DNA of 64,000 nucleotides from Niabella sp. (GTDB lineage Bacteria; Bacteroidota; Bacteroidia; Chitinophagales; Chitinophagaceae), in NCBI RefSeq assembly GCF_030150205.1, contig NZ_JASLGT010000010.1, positions 1 through 64,000 of the forward strand. Direction: 5' to 3'. A model generated the notes under the pieces. That model saw nothing but the letters and a program-made list of their open reading frames with translations, was not told the DNA's origin and made no database searches. This document shows positions 35,766 to 45,037 of this stretch, in pieces; within the stretch, counting starts at the first letter, position 1, and every line of letters starts with the position of its first letter. A program made the translations under genes and the position numbers.

Positions 35766-37187
35766 ATGAAGGCAGAAGATGAAGCCGTTGGTCCGCAAAA
35801 AGTCAGCAATAGTTTTAGAGACCGGCACAGCAACATAAATGAAAAAGGGAGGCGTAACTGGGTATATGCGCTCCGGCCCAAGGGGAAATTATACCGGTAC
35901 CGGCAATGGTTGTCTGCCGGTTACCTGTTGTTGTTTTTTGCATTGCCTTTTATAAAGATCAATGGCATGCCCGCTGTGGAGCTGAATTTTCCGGAGGCCC
36001 GTTTTATCCTGTTTGGAAAAATATTCTGGCCGGATGATTTCTTCATCTTCGCCGTGGCGATGGTGCTGGCCATTGTATTTGTGGCGCTGTTTACCGTTAT
36101 TTACGGACGTGTCTTTTGCGGATGGGTTTGCCCCCAAACCGTATTTATGGAATTTGTTTTCAGGAAGATCGAATGGTGGATCGAAGGCACACCCACCCAG
36201 CAAAAAAAGCTCAATGCGGCGCCAATGAGCGTACAGAAGTTTACAAAAAAAGCAGTAAAGCACCTGGTCTTCTTTATCGTCTCCTTCCTGATCGCTCATA
36301 CCTTTCTTTCTTATATCCTGGGCGTGCAGGAAGTGCTGGCGTTGATGCGAAGCCCCATATCGGAAAATATCGGGCTTTTTGCCGGGCTCTTGTTTTTTAC
36401 CGGGCTTTTCTATTTTGTCTTCGCCTTTGTGCGGGATATTGTTTGTACCACTGTTTGCCCGTATGGACGACTCCAGGGCGTGCTGTTCGATAAAGATACC
36501 ATGCAGGTTTCTTACGATTATAACCGGGGTGAGCCCCGGGGCAAGCTGGCAAAGAAAGAGCAGCAGTCGCTGGGAGATTGTATTGATTGCAAACTTTGTG
36601 TACATGTTTGTCCTACAGGTATCGATATCCGCAATGGCGTGCAGATGGAATGTGTAGGTTGCGCGGCCTGTATGGATGCCTGTAATGAGGTGATGTTCCG
36701 GATCGGCCGGCCGGAGGGATTGATCCGCATGGCCTCCGAAAACCAGATCTCAAAAAAACAACCTTTTCATTTTAACGGAAGAATGAAATTCTACTCCGTT
36801 ATCCTGGTTGTTTTAGTAACGCTCATGAGCTTCCTCGTTCTTTCCAGGAAGCGCATCGATACCACCATATCCCGGGTAAAAGGGCAATTATACCAGGAAG
36901 TAGGGAAGGATTCACTGTCGAATCTTTTCCAGGCAAAGATCATCAATAAAACGCGGGAAGATATGCGGTTTGAATTAAAGGTGGAAGGCCCTGTGCCCGG
37001 GCGGGTGCGTATGATCGATTCCTCACATAATGTGTTGAAAAAAGAGCGCCTGAGTAACCGCACTTTTTTCATCGTATTACCCGTAGCGGGTATTAAGGCC
37101 CGGTCCACCGATATCCGGATCGGGGTGTATATCAACGGTGAAAAAACGGCAACGATAAAATCAAAATTTTTAGGACCCTTTATTTAA
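35766..37187 (+). CDS. ccoG: CcoG/FixG/RdxA, copper-reducing cbb3 assembly ferredoxin
   Basis: This 473-residue membrane protein is thought to reduce copper for oxidase assembly. It has about five membrane helices, the conserved FCGWVCPQTVFMEF, two 4Fe-4S binding sets (CIDCKLCVHVCP and CVGCAACMDAC, about 275-310) and a C-terminal Ig-like domain outside the membrane (about 375-473). It starts 27 bp after ccoP and ends 5 bp before the FixH gene. Confidence 0.94.
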   Translation: MKAEDEAVGPQKVSNSFRDRHSNINEKGRRNWVYALRPKGKLYRYRQWLSAGYLLLFFALPFIKINGMPAVELNFPEARFILFGKIFWPDDFFIFAVAMVLAIVFVALFTVIYGRVFCGWVCPQTVFMEFVFRKIEWWIEGTPTQQKKLNAAPMSVQKFTKKAVKHLVFFIVSFLIAHTFLSYILGVQEVLALMRSPISENIGLFAGLLFFTGLFYFVFAFVRDIVCTTVCPYGRLQGVLFDKDTMQVSYDYNRGEPRGKLAKKEQQSLGDCIDCKLCVHVCPTGIDIRNGVQMECVGCAACMDACNEVMFRIGRPEGLIRMASENQISKKQPFHFNGRMKFYSVILVVLVTLMSFLVLSRKRIDTTISRVKGQLYQEVGKDSLSNLFQAKIINKTREDMRFELKVEGPVPGRVRMIDSSHNVLKKERLSNRTFFIVLPVAGIKARSTDIRIGVYINGEKTATIKSKFLGPFI

Positions 37188-37192
37188 AACAA

Positions 37193-37636
37193 ATGCAGAT
37201 GAACTGGGGAATCAGGGTGGTGATTGTATTGGCGGTGTTCCTCGCCGGAATGAGCTTTATGGTGGGCATTGCCATGCGGCAGACGAATGAAACGGTAGAC
37301 GCAAATTATTATGAGAAGGAACTGAAATATCAGCAGGTGATCGACGGTAAGCAACAGCTGGCCGCGCTGGGTCAGCCCGTTTCCATCCGCGATTCGGCCG
37401 GCAGCATTTGGGTCCGGCTTCCGGAAGCAGCGTCTGATCGTCTTGACTCGGGGCATATAGAGTTTCTCCGGATGTCTGCAAGTGCGGCAGATCGCCGGAT
37501 ACCCATTCAGTCCGGAAGCGTATCGGTTTATTCTTTGCCCCGCAGCTCATTTGTAAAGGGATGGTACCGGGCAAGCGTAGCGTGGGAGAACAATCATATA
37601 AGATATTACCATGAAGAAAATATTCAAATTCCGTAA
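37193..37636 (+). CDS. FixH-family protein (CcoH), cbb3 oxidase assembly
   Basis: A 147-residue protein with one N-terminal membrane helix (about 6-24, WGIRVVIVLAVFLAGMSF) followed by a periplasmic beta domain; the segment ANYYEKELKYQQVIDGKQQL is typical of Bacteroidota FixH. It helps stabilise cbb3 oxidase. An alternative ATG (37199) removes two residues. The stop TAA is immediately followed by the next ATG, so translation is coupled. Confidence 0.85.
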   Translation: MQMNWGIRVVIVLAVFLAGMSFMVGIAMRQTNETVDANYYEKELKYQQVIDGKQQLAALGQPVSIRDSAGSIWVRLPEAASDRLDSGHIEFLRMSASAADRRIPIQSGSVSVYSLPRSSFVKGWYRASVAWENNHIRYYHEENIQIP

Positions 37637-38341
37637 ATGGTAGCCGCAATACTTGCCGGTTTGGGCATGGGCATTGCAGGCAGCTTCCACTGCATCGGGA
37701 TGTGTGGTCCGCTGGCATTGTCGATTCCGCTGGATGCGTCGGAATCCCATTCCCGGCTGCTATCAGTATTGTTTTATAACCTGGGCCGGGTACTGACTTA
37801 CTTCCTGATGGGTGCGGTGCTTGGATGGGCCGGGTACCGGTTTGCCATCGTCGGGTACCAGCAGTATTTCTCTGTTGCCATGGGCGTTGTATTATTGGTG
37901 ATGTTACTGCCGGTCCGGTACCTCCCGGAGATAAAATGGTTCAAGCGCATACAACAAACTATTAAACGAACACTGGCCCGGTTTCTTACCCGCCGTAACC
38001 GGCCGCTTTCATTCCTGTTGATTGGCGTTTTGAATGGATTATTGCCCTGTGGCCTGGTTTATATGGCCATCGCCACTGCATTGGTTATGGGCGGCATCTT
38101 CACATCGGGTATCTTTATGGCTGCGTTTGGCCTGGGTACGATCCCGTTAATGGCCGTTCTGATGCTTACGGGGCATCATCTTTCATTTTCTTTCAGGGTT
38201 CGTATAAAAAAACTGTTGCCTTATTTTATAGGGTGTGTGGCGCTACTGATGGTGCTGAGGGGCCTGAACCTGGGCATTCCATATATCAGTCCGGCCTTTT
38301 CAACAGGCGCTGGGACTGTGAATTGCCACCCGGTAAAATAA
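37637..38341 (+). CDS. TauE/SafE-like membrane protein of the cbb3 operon
   Basis: The 234-residue protein has about six membrane helices. It begins GLGMGIAGSFHCIGMCGPLA, the signature of the small 'sulfite exporter TauE/SafE' group that accompanies cbb3 oxidase operons and has been linked to copper or heme handling. A second repeat-like half starts at FLLIGVLNGLLPCGLVYMAI with another Cys. It directly abuts the FixH gene and is the last gene of the oxidase operon. True substrate unknown; sulfite export is unlikely from context. Confidence 0.82.
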   Translation: MVAAILAGLGMGIAGSFHCIGMCGPLALSIPLDASESHSRLLSVLFYNLGRVLTYFLMGAVLGWAGYRFAIVGYQQYFSVAMGVVLLVMLLPVRYLPEIKWFKRIQQTIKRTLARFLTRRNRPLSFLLIGVLNGLLPCGLVYMAIATALVMGGIFTSGIFMAAFGLGTIPLMAVLMLTGHHLSFSFRVRIKKLLPYFIGCVALLMVLRGLNLGIPYISPAFSTGAGTVNCHPVK

Positions 38342-38345
38342 ATGC

Positions 38346-38705
38346 CTATTTTGTTTTCTGAGAGGGGGGCGTATCCACCATCTTGTCCAGTTCCCGGGCC
38401 AGCTTTTCGATCAGGCTGGCAGTAGCGGCTGCAAGACTGTCTACATAGGGCTGACTGGTCTTTGCTAATTTATCAGCCTTGTTTTCAATAATGTTCCGGA
38501 TCTTATCGGCGGCCCGTTCGGCTGCGGCGGCTGCTTTGGCAAGACTTGCCTCCAGTTCTTTCCCGCTGCTGGTGCTATCTGTATTAGACGGCATTGCCGC
38601 AACCGGCTTCTGACGGTTGGCCTCTTTTGTTGTTTGGGCCCCGCCGGCAAGTGCGGCTCCTGTTACAAATAAAAGGAGCAGGAACGGTTTTGAATAGTTT
38701 TTCAT
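38346..38705 (-). CDS. Small secreted helical protein, unknown function
   Basis: 119 residues with a signal peptide (about 1-23, LLLLFVTGAALAGGAQ). The mature part is Ala/Lys/Glu-rich and predicted helical, with heptad-like runs (LEASLAKAAAAAERAADKIR) that suggest a coiled coil or amphipathic helices. No family recognised. It converges with the oxidase operon, ending 4 bp from it. Confidence 0.55.
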   Translation of the reverse strand: MKNYSKPFLLLLFVTGAALAGGAQTTKEANRQKPVAAMPSNTDSTSSGKELEASLAKAAAAAERAADKIRNIIENKADKLAKTSQPYVDSLAAATASLIEKLARELDKMVDTPPSQKTK

Positions 38706-38823
38706 GATACAACTTTTATAAAAGGGTTAGACCGTAAAATAAAAGCAGGGGTTGCACCCGGAATAAAAGCGGGGTAGCAAAACAAAAAACAGAAACGCAG
38801 CAGGAACCTTATGGTTTTGAAAA

Positions 38824-39681
38824 TTAATCCAGCAGGCGAATCAGCGATTCCAGCTCCTGGTACTGTACACGCTGAAGATCATTATTAAAACATTCCCGGA
38901 AGTCGGCTAATACCTGTTTAATAACCTCCCGGTTCGATTGTGGGCGAAGCAGGTCCGGCGTATCTTCCACAGCAATTTTTTTAAGATAGTGATGCAGGTC
39001 GGTATGTGTAAAAACCTGTCCCAGCGAAGGCTCTATAAAAAACTCCACTTCGTAATGTCCTGTGGTATCGCCCAAACCGGGTTTGCAATAGCCCAGTACA
39101 AACTGGTGGGGGATGCGCATCAACCGGATGGGAATATCCAGCATTTCTACCAGCAATAAATAAAGTGAGCCAATGCCGGTTTGATTTCCTTTTTTGGATT
39201 CAAGGATCTGCGGAAGCAGGTATTCATTGGGGCGTTCCGTATTATTGGTATTTCCCTTAAGGCCGATATAATTATAAATAATACTGTTAATAATGTGTAC
39301 CTGTTCCAGCGGGGTAAGGTAATTGTTGATCTCCAGCCAGATGTTTCTGCGCAGCCGCTCCACGTTGTGCAATACTTTGGCAGCCTGCATCTCAGGGTAA
39401 AGAAATTTAGCAATTAAAAGCAGGGCCGGCAGTAGCTCGTGATGCCCGGCCTCGTTCCATTGTTTGAAATCGGTATGCAACCCGGAAAAATACAACCGGT
39501 GAATCAGCAATTCAATACGCTCCTGTACTTCTTTGTCTTCCGTGGTTTCCCATAAATGTTCCAGGTTGGGAATCATTGGAAGTCCATAAGTAATGATGCG
39601 GTTACTAACGGCCTCATAAATTTCGTTATCCGGGTCGTCTATCAGATTGAGCAATGCATTTACTTCGTTTTTCTCGTCCAT
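38824..39681 (-). CDS. Transglutaminase-like (SirB1-type) protein
   Basis: The 285-residue cytosolic protein begins with a HEAT-like helical region (NALLNLIDDPDNEIYEAVSN) and continues with a domain resembling the transglutaminase-like fold of SirB1: NEYLLPQILESKKGNQTGIG followed by SLYLLLVEMLDIPI and MRIPHQFVLGY. The Cys-like nucleophile position near KKGNQTGIG is not occupied by Cys, so protease or transferase activity is doubtful. The function of SirB1 proteins is poorly known. It is divergent from the MscS gene. Confidence 0.7.
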   Translation of the reverse strand: MDEKNEVNALLNLIDDPDNEIYEAVSNRIITYGLPMIPNLEHLWETTEDKEVQERIELLIHRLYFSGLHTDFKQWNEAGHHELLPALLLIAKFLYPEMQAAKVLHNVERLRRNIWLEINNYLTPLEQVHIINSIIYNYIGLKGNTNNTERPNEYLLPQILESKKGNQTGIGSLYLLLVEMLDIPIRLMRIPHQFVLGYCKPGLGDTTGHYEVEFFIEPSLGQVFTHTDLHHYLKKIAVEDTPDLLRPQSNREVIKQVLADFRECFNNDLQRVQYQELESLIRLLD

Positions 39682-39885
39682 CCGTTCAAAGATAGCCGGC
39701 TACAGGGTGCAGAACAAAAATATAAATCCACACCCGTGCATAACACGGTTTATGACGGTGCGCAGGAATAAAATTACGCCTGCTGCCAACTACCTTCGAA
39801 CTGTGTAATGGCCGTTTGCCAAAGCCCGCTTTAAACAGTTTTTAAATTCGTTCAAAATGATTAGCTTGGCAGCTAAATCATGTAG

Positions 39886-40752
39886 ATGGAACAGCGCAAG
39901 GGAACGATACCGGTATCTTTTATGTTGCGGCTTTTGGCCTGGATCCTGCTGAGCATTTCGTTTCCTGTTTTCAATGATTTTTACGCTCAGCATCCCTACC
40001 TGCTGCAGCTGGCATATGGACTGAATACGTTTCTTACGGCAAGTGTGCTTATTTCCATTGGTAAGTTTATCCTTGTTTCCTTTTATAACCGCAGGCATGC
40101 GTCAAATAAAGTACGGGGCAATTTTGTGCTGGGAATTAACCGCCTGGCAGCCATACTGAATGCTGTTTTTGCAGTGGTGTCGGTCATGATCGCGCTGGGC
40201 ATCAATCCCAAAGACTTTATCACCAGCATGACCATTGTTGCCATGGCCATCGCAGTTATTTTTAGGGAATACATTACCAATATGATCAGTGGGCTGATCG
40301 TAATGTTTTCCGAACAGTTCTCCATCGGGGATCATATCCGCGTAGGTGAACATTCCGGTAAGATCATTGATATCACTTTTGCAAATATTGTGGTGTTGAA
40401 TGAGGAGGAAGATATGGTGCTGGTACCCAATAATCTTGTTTTTACCGCTACCGTGATCAATAAATCGGCGCAGGTATCGGATAAGCTGACCGTGCGTTTT
40501 GAACTGCCCCTGGCTGATAAGATGGATGTGCAGACGTTAAGCACAAGGTTGGAGCCGGTGCTGAAAACCATGCCGGACCTGATTCCGGGAGGGGAAATGC
40601 TGGTGAGGATTGCCGATATGGGGAAGGATTTTATTAAATATAAAATAGACCTGCATGCGATCGACAGCAGCAACCGCCGGCAGAAACGGATTGAAAGCGC
40701 TGTGCTGAATGCCGTGTTGCAATTAACCGAAACCCACCGTGAAAGGCTATAA
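39886..40752 (+). CDS. MscS-type mechanosensitive ion channel
   Basis: 288 residues with three N-terminal membrane helices (about 10-30, 45-65, 85-110), a pore-lining helix region around 110-145 and the MscS beta domain (FSIGDHIRVGEHSGKIIDIT, then MVLVPNNLVF). It opens under hypo-osmotic stress to release solutes. The size matches small MscS-like channels. It stands alone, divergent from the transglutaminase-like gene and 50 bp before the sulfatase. Confidence 0.9.
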   Translation: MEQRKGTIPVSFMLRLLAWILLSISFPVFNDFYAQHPYLLQLAYGLNTFLTASVLISIGKFILVSFYNRRHASNKVRGNFVLGINRLAAILNAVFAVVSVMIALGINPKDFITSMTIVAMAIAVIFREYITNMISGLIVMFSEQFSIGDHIRVGEHSGKIIDITFANIVVLNEEEDMVLVPNNLVFTATVINKSAQVSDKLTVRFELPLADKMDVQTLSTRLEPVLKTMPDLIPGGEMLVRIADMGKDFIKYKIDLHAIDSSNRRQKRIESAVLNAVLQLTETHRERL

Positions 40753-40802
40753 GAAAGGAGGGGCCTTTATCAGGAATAATGTAAAAACTGTGATTGAATT
40801 AT

Positions 40803-42155
40803 ATGCGACATCTTTATCTTTTTTCGCTGCTGCTGTTTACTGCAGTAACAGGTCTTGCCCAGCAACGGCCGAATATCATTTTTGTGCTGACGGATGACCT
40901 GGGTTACTCCGATATCGGTTGCTATGGCAACCCGGTGATCCGGACGCCGTTCCTCGATAAAATGGCCGGCAGCGGCTTGCTGGCAACCAATTATGTGGTA
41001 ACCAGTCCGTCCTGCACGCCTTCGCGTGCATCCCTTTTAACCGGCCGCTATGCTTCGCGCTATAATCTTCCGGATCCGATTGCGCCGGGTTCCCCGCTGG
41101 GATTGCCGGATGCAGAGATAACGCTGGCTGAAATGCTGAAGAAAAACGGTTATCGTACAGCAATGGTGGGGAAATGGCATCTTGGCGATCAAAAAGCATA
41201 CAACAAACCCAATGGCCAGGGATTTGATGCTTTTTATGGGCTGTTGTATAGCCATGATTACCGGTACCCGTATGTAAATACAGATACGGTCATTAAGATC
41301 TTCCGGAATACCAGGCCGGAACTGGAAAAACCGGCAGACTCCCTGCTTACGCGGTTGTATACCCGGGAATCGATCCGGTTTATTGAACAGCAGCAGCCCG
41401 GGAAGCCCTTCTTCCTGTACCTGGCACATAACCTGCCCCACCTGCCTGTGGCTTATGCCGCCACTGCGGCTAAACTTAAAGGGAAAGAAGGTGGTCCTTT
41501 AGGGAAAGTGATCACAGAGATCGATGAAGGCCTGGCTGATATCTGGAAGGTATTGGAGCAGAAAAAAATGGCTGATAATACGATTTTTATTTTCTCCAGC
41601 GACAATGGTCCCTGGAGCGAATACCCGCCAAGGATGGAAAAGGATGGAATTACGAAGCGTTCAGATGCCGGTGCCGCGGGTATCTTCAGAGGATCCAAAG
41701 CCCAGTCCTACGAGGGCGGTGCCCGTGTGCCGTTTATTGTTTATTGGAAAAATCACATACCTGCCGGGTTGCAGCTTAGTGAAGCCATCAGTAATGTAGA
41801 TGTATTGCCAACCCTTGCAAAATGGACGGGCACAGCACTGCCGGCAGGCCGGGAGCTGGATGGGCAGGACATCAGCCGGTTGCTGGAAGGCAAGATAGCG
41901 CCCCGCAATTTTGAGCATCGGCCGATATTTATCGTAAATCATGGTAAACCCGAAGCGGTAAAACTAAAACAGTGGAAATACCGGGAGGCTCCCGCCTGGG
42001 AACACCCGGTTACCGGGCAACTGATCCCCGCAGTGAAAGAGCTGTTTAATCTTGATGAAGATCCATCGGAAAGGGTGAACCTGGTCAATAGCAATAAAGA
42101 AAAGGCTGCAGCCTTAAAAAAGGTCTTTGATAATTTTGCCGCCTACGGCGAATGA
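40803..42155 (+). CDS. Type I sulfatase (arylsulfatase family), exported
   Basis: From ATG 40803 (MRHLYLFS) the product has 450 residues with a signal peptide to about residue 19. The catalytic Cys71, to be converted to formylglycine, lies in SPSCTPSRASLLTGR (CxPSR). Metal residues are seen in IFVLTDDLGYSD, and further segments are GKWHLG and IFSSDNGPW. It would release sulfate from a sulfated glycan or aryl ester; the maturation enzyme is not in the window. The C-terminal KELFNLDEDPSERVNL is standard for the family. Confidence 0.92.
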   Translation: MRHLYLFSLLLFTAVTGLAQQRPNIIFVLTDDLGYSDIGCYGNPVIRTPFLDKMAGSGLLATNYVVTSPSCTPSRASLLTGRYASRYNLPDPIAPGSPLGLPDAEITLAEMLKKNGYRTAMVGKWHLGDQKAYNKPNGQGFDAFYGLLYSHDYRYPYVNTDTVIKIFRNTRPELEKPADSLLTRLYTRESIRFIEQQQPGKPFFLYLAHNLPHLPVAYAATAAKLKGKEGGPLGKVITEIDEGLADIWKVLEQKKMADNTIFIFSSDNGPWSEYPPRMEKDGITKRSDAGAAGIFRGSKAQSYEGGARVPFIVYWKNHIPAGLQLSEAISNVDVLPTLAKWTGTALPAGRELDGQDISRLLEGKIAPRNFEHRPIFIVNHGKPEAVKLKQWKYREAPAWEHPVTGQLIPAVKELFNLDEDPSERVNLVNSNKEKAAALKKVFDNFAAYGE

Positions 42156-42304
42156 TCCTGCACGGATATCCGATGTGCAAACCGCTTATGGATCGGATTT
42201 ACAAAAAAACGAAATAAATCTTATCTTCCGGTTTCGTTAGGCCGGGTGCATTTTTTTTGAATAGCCCGGCTGTCAAAAACTAAATCATTAAATAAATCAT
42301 TTTT

Positions 42305-43282
42305 ATGCGTAAACGTTTTCTTGTTTTTGGTGTGAGTTGCTTATTGGCAGCGGCTTCCGTTCATGGCAGCCCGGCTTCCTGGGAAAAGCCGCAGCCGGTG
42401 CGCACAGCGGCGGCAGATGCTAAGGACCTGATCGGCCGCTGGGATATTACGGTAGACGTAGATGGTAAACCTTCTCCGTCCTGGCTGGAGGTGAAGCTAT
42501 CCGGAACCAGAACACTGGTAGGATATTTTGTGGGCATCACCGGAAGTGCCCGTCCGGTAGCGAAAGTGAATTTTAATAATGGCAAATTCAGTTTTACCAT
42601 TCCGCCGCAATGGGAGGAAGGGAACCAGGATTTTGTGATCGAAGGAACGTTGGCCGGTGATGGTATCGAAGGCACCGTGGTAACCAGCGAAGGTAAAAAA
42701 TACAACTGGAAAGGTGTAAAAGCTCCGCTTTTAAAAAGAACTGCGGCGCCGGTTTGGGGCAAGCCGATCAACCTGTTTAATGGCAAGGACCTGAATGGCT
42801 GGAGAGCAGTAGGAGCGGCTAATCAATGGATCGTTAAGAACGGTGTGTTAACAAGCCCGCACTCCGGAGCCAACCTGATCTCTGATGAAAAATTCAATGA
42901 TTTTAAATTGCACGTGGAGTTCCGTTATCATAAAGGCAGCAACAGCGGTGTTTACCTCCGGGGAAGATACGAAACGCAGATTGAAGACAGCCCGAAAGAC
43001 GCGCATCCGTCAAGCGTTTTGTTCAGCGGGATCTATGGCTTCCTGACGCCCAGCGAAATCAATGCAAAAGGACCGGATCAATGGCAGAGTTATGATATTA
43101 CTCTCATTGGAAGAATGGTTACGGTTGTGGTAAATGGTAAAACAGTGATCAGCAACCAGGAAATTCCGGGTATCACCGGCGGGGCATTGGATAGCAACGA
43201 AGGAGAAGCCGGACCGATCTATATCCAGGGCGACCATGGTCCGATCGAATTCCGCAAGATCGTAATTACTCCTGCTAAATAG
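42305..43282 (+). CDS. DUF1080 (3-keto-disaccharide hydrolase domain) secreted protein
   Basis: This 325-residue exported protein (signal peptide to about 21) has an N-terminal lipocalin-like sheet (about 38-140, LIGRWDITVDVDGKPS) and a C-terminal DUF1080 jelly-roll (about 150-325) with INLFNGKDLNGW, FNDFKLHVEFRYHKGSNSGV and YEVQIEDS-like YETQIEDS. DUF1080 proteins act on 3-keto-glycosides or bind sugars. It has its own terminator 26 bp after the stop. The gap before it (149 bp) holds a GCCGGG/CCCGGC dyad at 42241-42270 with a T-run inside the loop. Confidence 0.85.
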   Translation: MRKRFLVFGVSCLLAAASVHGSPASWEKPQPVRTAAADAKDLIGRWDITVDVDGKPSPSWLEVKLSGTRTLVGYFVGITGSARPVAKVNFNNGKFSFTIPPQWEEGNQDFVIEGTLAGDGIEGTVVTSEGKKYNWKGVKAPLLKRTAAPVWGKPINLFNGKDLNGWRAVGAANQWIVKNGVLTSPHSGANLISDEKFNDFKLHVEFRYHKGSNSGVYLRGRYETQIEDSPKDAHPSSVLFSGIYGFLTPSEINAKGPDQWQSYDITLIGRMVTVVVNGKTVISNQEIPGITGGALDSNEGEAGPIYIQGDHGPIEFRKIVITPAK

Positions 43283-43307
43283 CGGTATGAGTTAATATAG
43301 TTGATTA

Positions 43308-43329
43308 GGGCCTGTAAAGGCCCTTTTTT
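43308..43329 (+). terminator. Rho-independent terminator after the DUF1080 gene
   Basis: GGGCCT, loop GTAA, AGGCCC, then six T. Confidence 0.88.
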
Positions 43330-43330
43330 A

Positions 43331-43696
43331 TTGGGTTGTTTCAGCCGTTTTCTATTGATTATACTATTCCGATAAACCGGCTTATAAGAGCTGGCCGGAA
43401 TTGTAGCAAAAAATCTGTAGCAATTTTATTTTGCTACAAAAAAAATGTTACAAATTTGGACTGGTATATAAGCGTTTATATAGCCGGGGAGATTCGTGCC
43501 GGCATAAGGTTAACAAACAAAACATTAAAGTAGGTTCTGATTAACTGGAGCCATCGATATTTCCGAAATGGCCGAACAACAATGCTTCTTTCCTTGCAGG
43601 CTTGTTTTTGCTGAACCGGGATGCATGCCGTTAGCAGCAGAGGGCAGCATTATTCTGTCCTGTATCATTGTGGTAATATTAAATTTTACGGGTGGC
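43331..43696. other. Convergent gap without a gene, with a repeated TGTAGCAA motif
   Basis: 366 bp between two convergent units. It holds three copies of a TTGTAGCAA-type word (43401, 43416, and inverted at 43431). Frames at 43336-43533 and 43568-43834 have no family resemblance, and the second overlaps the anti-sigma gene on the other strand. Confidence 0.55.
43416..43438 (-). terminator. Hairpin, possible terminator for the sigma/anti-sigma unit
   Basis: TGTAGCAA and TTGCTACA enclose TTTTATT. Reading the minus strand the stem is followed by AGATTTTTTG, so it could stop transcripts coming from the anti-sigma gene 258 bp away. On the plus strand it is followed by A-runs only. Confidence 0.45.
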
Positions 43697-45037
43697 TTAA
43701 TCTACCTTTATTTTTACGTCCACCTTCTTTTTCCGTTTACTGGTTTTCCATTTAGGGCCCTTCTTAATAATGGAGATGGCTTTCTGCGCGGTAGCTTCAT
43801 CCGGTGCTTTTACAACCGTGAATTTTTCGGGTAAACCATTTTCAACGGTAAACCGCAGGTGCAGATCCTTGGAAGCATTGTATTTATTAACGCCCATTTC
43901 GGCGGTAAGGTTATTATAAAAACTATCCCATCCGCCTTGCGGATATGGGGATTCTTTATAAGGAAGTGTATCTACCTTGTAACTGCTGCTGGCCCCTGTA
44001 AGCGCCTGTTTTTTTTGCTTTCTATAACCGACCACCACTACATCGCTCAGGTTACTGTCGGCCTGGTTCAGTTGAATGCCGGCCACTTTTCCGGCCAGGA
44101 GCTCCAGCGTTTTATCCTGATATCCCGGGGCTATAAAACTGAGGTTGCCGGCAGAGTCCAGCGCTGGCAGGCGAAAACTGCCGTCCACATTGGAAACGGT
44201 TGATTGATTTCGGAGAGTGGAAATTGTAACGCCCGGGATGGGATTACCGCTCTTATCCGTAACCTTTCCCATATAGTATGGTTCCCTGCGGTTAACCATC
44301 ATAAAACCGTTTTCATTTTGAGGCGCTGCTTTGGCTATTGTACTGGCACCTCGTATACGAACAGGAGCATTGGTTGTAAAAGCATTTGCCTGTGAAGGAG
44401 GACTGGCCGCCTCAATAGTGGCCATTTCCGGCACCGGAGCCTGGGCTACCTGTTGATCCGCAGCCGCAATCTTCGCTTCCTCAGCCTGGAGTGCAGGAGG
44501 ATTGTGCACAGTAATTGTTTTTCTAACTACATCTACGTGTTTTGCTGTCTTTTCTTCAGCAGCCGCCGGAAGCTGTTGCAGGGCGGCAGCGCTATCCCTA
44601 TTTTTAAAAAGGTCGTTTTGAGCTGTAACTGAATCGGTAAGCGGCCGGGATGCAGATGGAGCCACCGGCGGACTATTTTTAGCTATCTGGCTGGTACTGT
44701 TGCCACCGGGATGCATAAAGAACCAGGCCCCTGTGGCCATTATACCAATCACCGCTGCGGCCGCCAGGCCACGCCACCATTTTGTTTTATGTAATGCCAC
44801 TACCGGAGATTGCCGGGTAGCGTCGGGCTTTTGTGCGCTGATCCGGCTCCGGATCTCATTCAGATGCAAATCGGTTACGGCGGGCGTGGCCGTCCGATAG
44901 CCATCCAGCGCATCTGCCAGTAAGGGGTCGTCTAATGCAGCCTTTTCCATCTCATGCATTTCTGCAGGAGACATACTTCCGCTCAGATATCTTCGGATAT
45001 CTTCAACGGAATAGGGGTATGTGGGATCAGTTGGCAT
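43697..45037 (-). CDS. Anti-sigma-like membrane protein with carboxypeptidase-D-like and TonB C-terminal domains
   Basis: 446 residues in an unusual order. A cytosolic N-terminus (about 1-85, YSVEDIRRYLSGSMSPAEMH) resembles anti-sigma factors; one membrane helix follows at about 88-106; then a Pro/Ala-rich periplasmic spacer to about 245; then a carboxypeptidase-D-like regulatory domain (GKVTDKSGNPIPGVTIST) with SusC-type linker LSDVVVVGYRKQKKQALTGA; and finally a TonB C-terminal-like domain (about 365-446, LRFTVENGLPEKFTVVKAPD). Its start overlaps the sigma factor gene by 11 bp. I infer that it restrains the sigma factor and also contacts an outer-membrane receptor. Confidence 0.75.
   Translation of the reverse strand: MPTDPTYPYSVEDIRRYLSGSMSPAEMHEMEKAALDDPLLADALDGYRTATPAVTDLHLNEIRSRISAQKPDATRQSPVVALHKTKWWRGLAAAAVIGIMATGAWFFMHPGGNSTSQIAKNSPPVAPSASRPLTDSVTAQNDLFKNRDSAAALQQLPAAAEEKTAKHVDVVRKTITVHNPPALQAEEAKIAAADQQVAQAPVPEMATIEAASPPSQANAFTTNAPVRIRGASTIAKAAPQNENGFMMVNRREPYYMGKVTDKSGNPIPGVTISTLRNQSTVSNVDGSFRLPALDSAGNLSFIAPGYQDKTLELLAGKVAGIQLNQADSNLSDVVVVGYRKQKKQALTGASSSYKVDTLPYKESPYPQGGWDSFYNNLTAEMGVNKYNASKDLHLRFTVENGLPEKFTVVKAPDEATAQKAISIIKKGPKWKTSKRKKKVDVKIKVD

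Noticed and set aside
42241..42270. GCCGGG/CCCGGC dyad as terminator of the sulfatase gene
   Set aside because: The T-run is inside the 18-base loop and not after the stem, so normal termination is not expected.
43568..43834. 88-codon plus-strand frame near the anti-sigma gene
   Set aside because: More than half of it is antisense to the well-supported anti-sigma fusion; the residues look like a translated shadow.
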